Positions 18,240 through 25,848 of a DNA stretch of 64,000 bases are shown one piece after another; within the stretch, counting starts at the first letter, position 1, and every line of letters starts with the position of its first letter. The stretch is taken from assembly GCF_006517255.1 (NCBI RefSeq), contig NZ_CP041185.1, forward strand, positions 3,596,001 through 3,660,000, written 5' to 3'. A model generated the notes under the pieces. It was given only the letters and a program-made list of their open reading frames with translations, did no database searches and was not told where the DNA came from. This DNA comes from Janthinobacterium tructae. GTDB taxonomy: Bacteria > Pseudomonadota > Gammaproteobacteria > Burkholderiales > Burkholderiaceae_D. A program made the position numbers and the translations under genes.

Positions 18240-19532
18240 TCAGTGCTCTCCCAATGCCTTGAGCTGTTCGATCTGCCCGGCGATATGTGGCCGGAGGAAA
18301 GCAATGATGTCATCATCCACGCCGGCCTCCTGCATATGCTGTTCCAGCGCAACCAGGTGCCGGGAAAATCCGTATAGCGCGAGGCGGATCTGCTGGCGCT
18401 CCACGTCCTGCATGCCGATCGTGGCCAGTATCGTCGTCCAGTCATGCAGCTCGTTTTTGGTATCCGGGTGATACCAGCGCGCCGCGCGTGGTATGCCATC
18501 CGGGTCCAGGTACATCGGCGCAAAATCGAACAGCGGAGTGAGGCGCACCTCGGCACCAATTTGCTGCACCGCCGTATTGCGTGCGTGATTGTCGGTATTG
18601 CGCATGGCCAGGTTCAAGATATCGCGTTTGAGAAATTCGATGGTTTCCGCAGTCTTGTCGCTGACGACGGCGCGCAGCGCCTGCAATAGGTCGAACTGGC
18701 TGGGCGTGGCTTCAAAGCCAACAATACCTGCCAGCGAAGCGGCGCTTTCCTGATGCAGCCGCAGCACTTTTCCATCCCGGATGCGGCGGTCAAAACGGGG
18801 AATGAACAAGGTATCGTCCTGGTAGCGCAGCCGGCCTTCGGTGCGCAAGCCCACCGCGCGTGCCACAGTCATGTATGCGGCTTCATTTCTCAATACCTTG
18901 GCGTCGCTGGCGGTCTTTCCGCGCGGACGCTTGACGATGAAATGGGCAGCCGCGTCCTGGTCCGCCAGGGCGCCATCGGCATGCCAGAGACCGGCATGGT
19001 CCGTGGTCAGCAGATATTTCGGCGCCGCTCCTTGCACCCCCAGACTGCCGGCGGCCAGCATGCCATGCATCAGCATGCGCTCATTGAAGGCATCGCCGCG
19101 GCCTATGATCTCGTCCAGTGAAAAGCCGGTCAGCGGCTTGCCCTTGTCATGGCGATGCATATGTTGTGCGTAGTACTGCACGGCCTCGGCGATGCGCACG
19201 CGCCCGACGGGATTGAATGCGCCAGCACACGCCAGCGGAAAATCGGCAGCAGGACCATCGGCCAGTTGCAGCTGCCCAAGCAGATATTGCCGTCCGCTTC
19301 CCTGGGGAATCAGGTCAAAGAGAAAGGCTGGCCATTGCGCCAGCTTCTGCATCTCTGCCGTGACGGGAAAACGCAGCGAGACAGGTCCGCTCTCAAGCTT
19401 GAAGAAGGCATAATCGAGGTCATACTCGAACAGGGCAGCGGTGCGCGGATTGCCGCCTGCAGGCTCAAGCAAAGTCAGCGATGCGCAATCGTGCCACGCA
19501 TCATCATGAAAAATTTGAAAATGGCATTGCAT
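18240..19532 (-). CDS. HipA family Ser/Thr kinase, putative toxin
   Basis: A 430-residue HipA-type kinase. HipA phosphorylates glutamyl-tRNA synthetase and induces dormancy in E. coli; related kinases hit other targets. Visible are the N-terminal HipA domain (about 1-150), a Gly-rich loop GSLGVQGAAPK at 162-172, the ATP-binding lysine in FIVKRPR (Lys201), catalytic loop NTDNHARN at 312-319 (Asp314, Asn319) and the metal-binding Asp336 in PLFDFAP. All kinase residues appear intact. It precedes its HTH partner, the reverse of E. coli hipBA, and has an AT-rich upstream region with inverted repeats. The target is unknown. Confidence 0.88.
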   Translation of the reverse strand: MQCHFQIFHDDAWHDCASLTLLEPAGGNPRTAALFEYDLDYAFFKLESGPVSLRFPVTAEMQKLAQWPAFLFDLIPQGSGRQYLLGQLQLADGPAADFPLACAGAFNPVGRVRIAEAVQYYAQHMHRHDKGKPLTGFSLDEIIGRGDAFNERMLMHGMLAAGSLGVQGAAPKYLLTTDHAGLWHADGALADQDAAAHFIVKRPRGKTASDAKVLRNEAAYMTVARAVGLRTEGRLRYQDDTLFIPRFDRRIRDGKVLRLHQESAASLAGIVGFEATPSQFDLLQALRAVVSDKTAETIEFLKRDILNLAMRNTDNHARNTAVQQIGAEVRLTPLFDFAPMYLDPDGIPRAARWYHPDTKNELHDWTTILATIGMQDVERQQIRLALYGFSRHLVALEQHMQEAGVDDDIIAFLRPHIAGQIEQLKALGEH

Positions 19533-19706
19533 GGCGGCTCCACTGGATCTTATAGTAGCTAATTGTGTTTAGTTTATCCCTAAATTAGCACTTATACGAT
19601 CCAAATTTTAACAAGTGTAGCGCCATGAAAAATTTAATGGCACCTAAAAGAACTATTTCAAGCTATCAACACCCTTAATTAGCCCTTTTAAGTACCCTTA
19701 TAGAAA
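19533..19706 (-). promoter_or_regulatory. AT-rich promoter/operator region of the hipA-HTH pair
   Basis: No gene seen. The stretch is markedly AT-rich compared with its surroundings. It holds inverted repeats GCTAATT (19558-19564) / AATTAGC (19583-19589) and GCCAT (19622-19626) / ATGGC (19637-19641), candidate sites for the HTH regulator upstream of hipA, and also the 3' side of the aldehyde dehydrogenase gene. Confidence 0.45.
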
Positions 19707-21197
19707 TTACCCCACCTGTATCCACGTCGTCTTCAGCTCCGTGTACTTGTCCAGCGCGTGCAATGACTTGTCGCGCCCGTTGCCCGACTGCTTGTAGCCG
19801 CCGAACGGCACGGTAATGTCGTCGCCGTCGTACTGGTTGACGTGCACGGTGCCCGCGCGCAGGGCGCGCGCCGTCTGGATGGCCTTGGTGATGTCGGAGG
19901 TCCACACGGCAGCCTGCAAGCCGTACGGCGTGGCGTTGGCCTGTTGGATGGCGTCGGCGATATCCGTAAAGCCCAGCACGGACAGCACGGGGCCGAAGAT
20001 CTCTTCGCGCGCGATCGTCATGCCGGCCTCCACGCCGCCAAACACGGTCGGCTGCACGTAATAGCCACCCGTATCAAGACGCACGGCCTCGCCGCCACCG
20101 AGCAGCTGCGCGCCTTCGTTCTTGCCCGCCGCGATATAGCCCATGACCGTATTCATCTGCGTGGCGTCGACAATCGCCCCCATGACGGTGGCGTCGTCGA
20201 GCGGATCGCCAGGCTGGAAGCGGGGCAGCATGGCCAGCGCCTTGGCCAGGAATTCTTCCTTGATCGATTCTTCCACGAACAGGCGCGATGGCGCGTTGCA
20301 GCTTTCGCCCTGGTTGAAGAAGATGGAACCGACGGCCGCCGCCACGGCCTTGTCGAGGTCCGGGCAATCGGCGCAGACGATGTTGGCGGACTTGCCGCCC
20401 AGTTCCGTCCACGCCCGCTTCAGGTTCGACTGGCCCGCCATCTGCACGATCAATTTCCCTGTGCGCGTGGAGCCCGTAAAGCCGATGCAATCGACATCCA
20501 TGTGCAGCGCCAGCGCGGCGCCGGCCTCATGGCCGTAGCCTGGCAGCACGTTGAAGACGCCCGCCGGCACGCCCGCCTCCACCGCGATGTCGGCCAGGCG
20601 CAGCGCCGTCAGCGGCGATTTTTCCGACGGTTTCAATATCACGCTGTTGCCGGCCGCGAGGGCCGGCGCGATCTTCCAGGCGGCCATGATCATCGGGTAA
20701 TTCCACGGCACGATGGCGGCGACGACGCCGACCGGTTCGCGCGTGATCAGGGCCAGGCTGTTGGCAGGGGTCGGGGCGATTTCATCGTAGACCTTGTCGA
20801 TCGCCTCGCCATACCAGCGCAGGCAATTGGCCGTGGCGCCCACGTCCACGCTCTGGCTGTACTTGATCGGTTTGCCCATGTCCAGCGTTTCCAGCAGGGC
20901 CAGCTCGGGACCGTATTGCTGCACCAGGTCGGCGAACTTGATCAATATCCGCTTGCGCTGCGCGGGCGACTTGCCTGCCCAGCGGCGATCCTCGAAGGCG
21001 GCGCGCGCGGCCAGCACGGCCGCGTCCACGTCGCCGCCATCGCAGCGGGCCACCTGCCCCAGCAGGCGCCCGTCGATGGGCGACAGATTGTCGAAAGTCT
21101 GGCCTGACCTCGCTCCGACCCGCTCGCCGTTGAGGAAGGCGCGTCCATCGATCGCGAGCGCTGCGGCCCGTGCATGCCAGCTGGTGTTTCCCGTCAT
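19707..21197 (-). CDS. Aldehyde dehydrogenase (PuuC-like) of the polyamine operon
   Basis: A 496-residue NAD(P)+-dependent aldehyde dehydrogenase. Catalytic residues are in place: Asn166 in PWNYP, Glu265 in TELGGKS and Cys300 in FFNQGESC, with the coenzyme loop GFTGSTRTGK. As the last gene of a polyamine uptake/catabolism operon it most likely oxidises gamma-glutamyl-gamma-aminobutyraldehyde or 4-aminobutyraldehyde (PuuC/KauB role). Two ATGs lie 6 nt apart; the second is chosen because AGGAG sits 6 nt before it and abuts the first. It follows potI by about 30 nt. Confidence 0.9.
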   Translation of the reverse strand: MTGNTSWHARAAALAIDGRAFLNGERVGARSGQTFDNLSPIDGRLLGQVARCDGGDVDAAVLAARAAFEDRRWAGKSPAQRKRILIKFADLVQQYGPELALLETLDMGKPIKYSQSVDVGATANCLRWYGEAIDKVYDEIAPTPANSLALITREPVGVVAAIVPWNYPMIMAAWKIAPALAAGNSVILKPSEKSPLTALRLADIAVEAGVPAGVFNVLPGYGHEAGAALALHMDVDCIGFTGSTRTGKLIVQMAGQSNLKRAWTELGGKSANIVCADCPDLDKAVAAAVGSIFFNQGESCNAPSRLFVEESIKEEFLAKALAMLPRFQPGDPLDDATVMGAIVDATQMNTVMGYIAAGKNEGAQLLGGGEAVRLDTGGYYVQPTVFGGVEAGMTIAREEIFGPVLSVLGFTDIADAIQQANATPYGLQAAVWTSDITKAIQTARALRAGTVHVNQYDGDDITVPFGGYKQSGNGRDKSLHALDKYTELKTTWIQVG

Positions 21198-21227
21198 GGT
21201 CATCTCCTGTGTCAGTGTAAGAGCAGC

Positions 21228-22079
21228 TTACTCCTGGTCTGCCAGATAGGCCGCAGACAGTTGCTTGCGGCGCTGCCGGTCGGCGCGCGCCAGCAGCACG
21301 GCATACACGATCACGGCGAGCGTCACCACCAGAATCGTCAGCGCGGCGATGGCATTCACACGCGGATCGAGCCCCAGGCGCGCGCGCGAGAAGATCACCA
21401 GCGGCATGGTCGTCGAACCGGGGCCGGACAAAAAGGCCGACAGCACCACATCGTCGAGCGACAGGGTAAACGTCAGCAGCCAGGCTGAGGCCAGCGCCTG
21501 CGTGATGTTCGGCAGGGTCACGAGGAAGAATACCTGGTGCGCGCGGCAGCCCAGGTCCATCGCCGCTTCGGACAGCGATTTACTCATCTCCTGCAGGCGC
21601 GACTGCACCACCACGGCCGCATACGCCATGCCCAGCAGGGTGTGACCGAACCACATCGTCAGCACGCCCCGCTCGGGAAAGCCAAAGACCTTTTGCATGG
21701 ACACCAGCATCAGCAGCAAGGAGAGGCCGATGATCACTTCCGGCATCACCAAGGGCGCGCTGACCATGGACGAGAACAAGGTGCGGCCGCGGAAGCGCTG
21801 GTAATTGGTCAGCGCAAAGGCGGCGAAGGTGCCGAGAATGACGGAAGACGTGGCCGACATGAAGGCGATCTTCAGCGACAGACCGAAACCCGAGATGATC
21901 TGCGTATCGCTCATCAACTCGCTGTACCAGCGCAGCGAAAAGCCGCTCCACACCATGTCCTGGCGCGAGCTGTTGAACGAAAAGACAATCAGCACGATGA
22001 TGGGCAGGTAGAGGAACAGATAGCCGAGCGAAAGCCAGCCGCGCCCGAACCAGCGCTGCAGGAAATTACGTCCGTTCAT
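21228..22079 (-). CDS. potI: Polyamine ABC transporter permease PotI/SpuH
   Basis: A 283-residue inner-membrane permease of the spermidine/putrescine ABC importer, with about six helices and the EAA loop (SLSEAAMDLGCRAHQVFFLVTLPNI) that docks on the ATPase. Closest to PotI/PotC-type second permeases (SLRWYSELM near the N-terminus, SGPGSTTMPLVIFSRARLGLDPRVNA near the C-terminus). It overlaps potH by 4 nt (ATGA), so translation is coupled. It works with PotH and the ATPase encoded just upstream; the usual substrate-binding protein gene is absent from the cluster. Confidence 0.93.
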   Translation of the reverse strand: MNGRNFLQRWFGRGWLSLGYLFLYLPIIVLIVFSFNSSRQDMVWSGFSLRWYSELMSDTQIISGFGLSLKIAFMSATSSVILGTFAAFALTNYQRFRGRTLFSSMVSAPLVMPEVIIGLSLLLMLVSMQKVFGFPERGVLTMWFGHTLLGMAYAAVVVQSRLQEMSKSLSEAAMDLGCRAHQVFFLVTLPNITQALASAWLLTFTLSLDDVVLSAFLSGPGSTTMPLVIFSRARLGLDPRVNAIAALTILVVTLAVIVYAVLLARADRQRRKQLSAAYLADQE

Positions 22080-23005
22080 GTGCGCTCCTCCGCGTCCTGG
22101 TCCGTCTTGTATTTGTTAAAAATAGCCATCGGCACGAGGATCAGCAAGACCACCAGCACCGTCACCGAAGACGCCATGGCCCAGTCGTTATTCGTGAAAT
22201 ACTCATCCCACAGCACGCGGCCGATCATCAGCGTTTCCGGGCCACCCAGCAGTTCGGGAATCACGTATTCACCCACGGACGGGATGAACACCAGCATGGC
22301 GCCGGCGATGATGCCCGATTTCGACAGCGGCACGGTGATGCGCCAGAACGCCTGCAAAGGCGTGGCGCCCAGGTCGGCCGCCGCTTCCAGGTAGCGCACG
22401 TCCATTTTCACCAGATTCGCATACAGGGGCAAAATCATGAACGGCAGGTAGGCGTACACCATGCCGACCACCAGCGAGAATGAGGTATTCATCATGTGCA
22501 GCGGTTCCTGCACGATGCCCAGGGCGATCAGCAGGTCGTTGAGCAAGCCATGGTTGGCCAGAATGCCCTTCCACGCATACACGCGCAGCAGGAAGGAGGT
22601 CCAGAACGGCAGCATCACCAGCAGCATCAGCACGGGCCGGATCGACGGTCTGGCGCGCGCCATGAAGTAGGCGAACGGGTAGCCGACGAACAGACAGATG
22701 GCCGTGGTAATCGCCGCGTACTTGATGGAACTGAGGTAGGTGAGCAGGTACAGTTCATCGGCGGCGATAAACAGGTAATTGGCGATTTTCACCTTCAGCA
22801 CGACGATGCCATCGACGTACGACAGCAAGCCGCCGAACGGGCTGCCCGCCGTGTCCATGTCGGACAGGCTGATGCGCAGCACGATCAGAAAGGGCACCAG
22901 AAAGGCGGCAGCGAGGAACAGCGACGGCACGGCGATGACGGCGTTGCGCCCGGTGACCCAACGCAGGGTAACCAGGCTGCGCAGCGATTGCAGGAGGGAA
23001 GTCAT
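22076..23005 (-). CDS. potH: Polyamine ABC transporter permease PotH/SpuG
   Basis: A 309-residue permease, partner of PotI in the polyamine importer. It has six predicted helices, a large periplasmic segment after the first helix typical of PotB/PotH, and the EAA loop LEAAADLGATPLQAFWRITVPLS. The start at MTSLLQSLRSL is taken because GGAGG lies immediately upstream; the longer frame would run into the ATPase gene. It starts 8 nt after the ATPase stop and overlaps potI by 4 nt. Confidence 0.93.
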   Translation of the reverse strand: MTSLLQSLRSLVTLRWVTGRNAVIAVPSLFLAAAFLVPFLIVLRISLSDMDTAGSPFGGLLSYVDGIVVLKVKIANYLFIAADELYLLTYLSSIKYAAITTAICLFVGYPFAYFMARARPSIRPVLMLLVMLPFWTSFLLRVYAWKGILANHGLLNDLLIALGIVQEPLHMMNTSFSLVVGMVYAYLPFMILPLYANLVKMDVRYLEAAADLGATPLQAFWRITVPLSKSGIIAGAMLVFIPSVGEYVIPELLGGPETLMIGRVLWDEYFTNNDWAMASSVTVLVVLLILVPMAIFNKYKTDQDAEERT

Positions 23006-23013
23006 CACGGGCC

Positions 23014-24162
23014 TCAGCTGGTCAACACGACGATGTCGGCGCCATCCCACCACACCCACACGCGCTGTTCGCGCTCCAGGCGCGCGGCGTCGTGGCGGGC
23101 CGCGTTGGTGCGCGAGACTTTCACCACCGTGCCGCTGTCGAGGCGCACGTGGTAGCTGGTTTCATTGCCAAAATACGCCATGGCGACGATCACGCCCTGC
23201 GCGCAGTTATAACCGTGTTCGGCCGGCGACGCCCGTTCTTCCAAAGCGGGCGGCGCGATCTGGATGCCGATTTTTTCGGGGCGTACGGCCACCGAGACAT
23301 CCATGCCCAGGTTACCCGTGATGCCATGCGAAACATAGTGCTCGCCATCGGGCGTGGCGATCACCACGTGATCGGGCTCGTCTTGCGTGATGCGCCCGTC
23401 GAACAGATTGACGCTGCCGATGAAATCGGCGACGAAGCGGCAGTTCGGCGTTTCATAGATTTCGCCCGGTGCGCCCACCTGCAGGATGCGCCCTTCGCTC
23501 ATGACGGCGATGCGCGTGGCCATGCTCATGGCCTCGTCCTGGTCGTGCGTGACCATCACGCAGGTGACGCCCACCTGCTCGATGATGTTGACCAGTTCCA
23601 TCTGCGTGCGTTCGCGCAGTTTTTTATCCAGCGCGCCCAGCGGCTCGTCGAGCAGCAGCAACTGCGGCCGCTTGGCCAGGCTGCGCGCCAGCGCCACGCG
23701 CTGCTGCTGCCCACCCGACAGCTGGTGCGGCTTGCGCTTCGCGTATTGGCCCAGCTGCACCAGCGCCAGCATCTGTTCGACCCGCGCCGCCACTTCCACT
23801 TTCGGCAAGCCGTCGCGGCGCAGGCCGAAGGCGATGTTGTCCCACACGGACAGGTGCGGGAACAGCGCATACGACTGGAACATCATGTTGATGGGACGCT
23901 GGTGCGGTGGCACATCGATGATGCTGTTGCCCGCCAGCGCGATGCGGCCCGAGGTCGGCGTCTCGAAGCCAGCCAGCATGCGCAGCAGGGTCGACTTGCC
24001 GCAACCTGAACTACCGAGCAGGGCGAAGATCTCGCCCTGGTTGATCGTCACGGAAATATCATTGACGGCGCGCACGCCATCGAATTCCTTGACCAGCTGA
24101 TCAATCAGTAAGAAAGGCGCTGGGGCGTCGCTGGCCGACGCGGCAGGTGTTGCTATCGTCAT
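23014..24162 (-). CDS. potA: Polyamine ABC transporter ATP-binding protein PotA/PotG/SpuF
   Basis: A 382-residue importer ATPase. Walker A GSSGCGKST at residues 50-58, Q-loop in MMFQSYALFPH, ABC signature LSGGQQQR at 148-155, Walker B LLLLDEP at 168-174, then a C-terminal TOBE/MOP-like regulatory domain (about 290-380). It energises polyamine uptake through PotH and PotI. In Pseudomonas-type spuABCDEFGH operons the solute-binding genes sit directly before this gene; here the 213 bp upstream hold only a stop codon, a hairpin and a palindromic element. Confidence 0.94.
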   Translation of the reverse strand: MTIATPAASASDAPAPFLLIDQLVKEFDGVRAVNDISVTINQGEIFALLGSSGCGKSTLLRMLAGFETPTSGRIALAGNSIIDVPPHQRPINMMFQSYALFPHLSVWDNIAFGLRRDGLPKVEVAARVEQMLALVQLGQYAKRKPHQLSGGQQQRVALARSLAKRPQLLLLDEPLGALDKKLRERTQMELVNIIEQVGVTCVMVTHDQDEAMSMATRIAVMSEGRILQVGAPGEIYETPNCRFVADFIGSVNLFDGRITQDEPDHVVIATPDGEHYVSHGITGNLGMDVSVAVRPEKIGIQIAPPALEERASPAEHGYNCAQGVIVAMAYFGNETSYHVRLDSGTVVKVSRTNAARHDAARLEREQRVWVWWDGADIVVLTS

Positions 24163-24194
24163 GTGGGTGCTTTGGGTAAGAGGGTGTCAAAAGG

Positions 24195-24221
24195 AAAAAC
24201 TGGCCGCTACAGGAGCGGCCA
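24195..24221 (-). terminator. Hairpin with T-run just upstream of potA
   Basis: Stem TGGCCGCT / AGCGGCCA around a 5-base loop, followed on the minus strand by G and five T. It lies only 33 bp before the potA start, inside the operon. It could be a leftover intergenic terminator/attenuator from a lost gene, or could reduce potAHI expression relative to the catabolic genes. Confidence 0.6.
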
Positions 24222-24302
24222 AGATGGAAGTTTAGCGGAACTGCCGCGATTCTGGTCCAAAAAAACTTGAGTTAGCGTCTATTTGGGTGAAAAACTGACA
24301 CC

Positions 24303-24365
24303 AACCCAAGAGCAAACCCCGGGGTCGTACCCTGAGGGTACGCCCCCGGCCCTTGCGTTTGGGTT
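24303..24365. repeat. Long imperfect palindrome downstream of spuC
   Basis: A 63-bp, nearly symmetric element centred on TGA at 24333-24335. Inner stem CCGGGG-T-CGTACCC (24319-24332) pairs with GGGTACG-C-CCCCGG (24336-24349) with one mismatch; outer arms AACCCAAGAGCAA (24303-24315) and TTGCGTTTGGGTT (24353-24365) pair at 11 of 13 positions. It starts 10 bp past the spuC stop. Likely a REP/MITE-like intergenic element. On the minus strand GTTTTTC occurs a little beyond it, so it might also act as a spuC terminator. Confidence 0.6.
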
Positions 24366-24375
24366 CAGCCAGAAC

Positions 24376-25836
24376 CTACACCCAGCCCTTCGCTTTCACA
24401 TCCGCATACGTCTTGTCCAGGCACACGCGTATCAACGCCACCATTTCATCGATCTGCGCGCGCATCATGACCAGGGGTGGGGCGACGATCATGCGCTCGC
24501 CCACGGCGCGCATGATAACGCCGTTGTCGAACATGTGGCCGCGGCAAATCATGCCCACGCCCTGGTCCTCGTCGAACAGCTCGTTCTCGTGCACGGTGGC
24601 GCCCTTCTTGCGCACCAGGTTCAGGCCCGCGACCAGGCCGCAGCTGTCCGCGTAGCCCACCAGCGGATGCTCGCCCAGGCTGGCGAAGCACTGCTGCAGG
24701 TACGGTCCCGTATCCTCGGCCACCTTCGCTACCAGCTGCTCGTCCTCGATGATGCGGATATTTTCCAGTGCGGCCGCGCAGGCCACGGGGTGTCCGGAAT
24801 ACGTGAAACCATGCGTGAATTCGCCGCCCTGCTCGATCAGCACCTTGGCCACCCGATCCCCCACCAGCACGCCGCCCAGCGGCACATAGCCCGAGGTGAC
24901 GCCCTTGGCAAACGTGATCAGGTCGGGCTTGATGCCGAACAGTTCGGAGCCGAACCAGCGCCCCAGGCGGCCGAAGCCGCAGATGACTTCATCGGCGATC
25001 AGCAAAATGCCGTACTTGTCGCAGATGCGCTGAATCTCGGGCCAGTAGGTACTTGGAGGGATGATGACGCCGCCCGCGCCCTGCACCGGCTCGCCGATGA
25101 AGGCGGCCACCTTGTCGGCGCCGATCTCGAGGATTTTGTCTTCCAGCCAGCCCGCCGCCTTCAAACCGAAGGCTTCCGGTGTCAAGCCATGCCCCGCTTC
25201 CAGGTAATTGGGCTGGCCGATATGCGCGATGCCGGGAATGGGCAAGCCGCCCTGCGCATGCATGCCGTCCATTCCGCCCAGCGACGCTCCCGCCACCGTG
25301 CTGCCGTGATACGCGTTGTGGCGGCTGATGACGGTATGGCGTTCCTGGTAGCCGAGGATATCCCAGTAGCGGCGCACCATGCGCAGGTTCGTGTCGTTAC
25401 CCTCGGAGCCGGAGCTGGTGAAAAACACGTGCTGGAACTGCGGCGGCGATATTTGCGCCAGCTTGGCCGCCAGCTGCGCGGCCGGCACATTGGTCGTGCC
25501 AAAGAAGCTGTTATAGAACGGCAGCGTTTCCATCTGCCGGTAGACGGCTTGCGAGATCGAGGTGCGGCCATAGCCCACATTGACGCACCACAGGCCCGAC
25601 ATGCCGTCGACGATTTTCTTGCCCTGGCTATCCCACAGGTAGACGCCATCGCCGCGCACGATCACCCTGGCGCCCTTGCTTGCCAGGTCCTGGAAATCGG
25701 TGAATGGATGCAGGTAATGGGCCGTATCCATTTTCTGGATGGCGGCCGTGTCGTAGACCTGCGGCGCCGCATTCCTTTGCGCCACGGAGGAGACAAAAGC
25801 GGCGCTCGGCGCCAGCGGATTGTTTGTTGTACTCAT
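24376..25836 (-). CDS. spuC: Putrescine-pyruvate aminotransferase (SpuC-like)
   Basis: A 486-residue class-III PLP-dependent aminotransferase. Lys311 in FAKGVTSGY is the Schiff-base residue; PLP-site motifs SSGSEGNDTN (141-150), AYHGST and ADEVICGFGR are intact. In pseudomonads SpuC transfers the amino group of putrescine to pyruvate, giving 4-aminobutyraldehyde, which the operon's aldehyde dehydrogenase can oxidise. The adjacent gamma-glutamylputrescine synthetase-like gene supports polyamine catabolism. It starts 12 bp after the spuB-like gene, behind AAGGAT. Confidence 0.92.
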   Translation of the reverse strand: MSTTNNPLAPSAAFVSSVAQRNAAPQVYDTAAIQKMDTAHYLHPFTDFQDLASKGARVIVRGDGVYLWDSQGKKIVDGMSGLWCVNVGYGRTSISQAVYRQMETLPFYNSFFGTTNVPAAQLAAKLAQISPPQFQHVFFTSSGSEGNDTNLRMVRRYWDILGYQERHTVISRHNAYHGSTVAGASLGGMDGMHAQGGLPIPGIAHIGQPNYLEAGHGLTPEAFGLKAAGWLEDKILEIGADKVAAFIGEPVQGAGGVIIPPSTYWPEIQRICDKYGILLIADEVICGFGRLGRWFGSELFGIKPDLITFAKGVTSGYVPLGGVLVGDRVAKVLIEQGGEFTHGFTYSGHPVACAAALENIRIIEDEQLVAKVAEDTGPYLQQCFASLGEHPLVGYADSCGLVAGLNLVRKKGATVHENELFDEDQGVGMICRGHMFDNGVIMRAVGERMIVAPPLVMMRAQIDEMVALIRVCLDKTYADVKAKGWV

Positions 25837-25848
25837 TGCGATCCTTTC

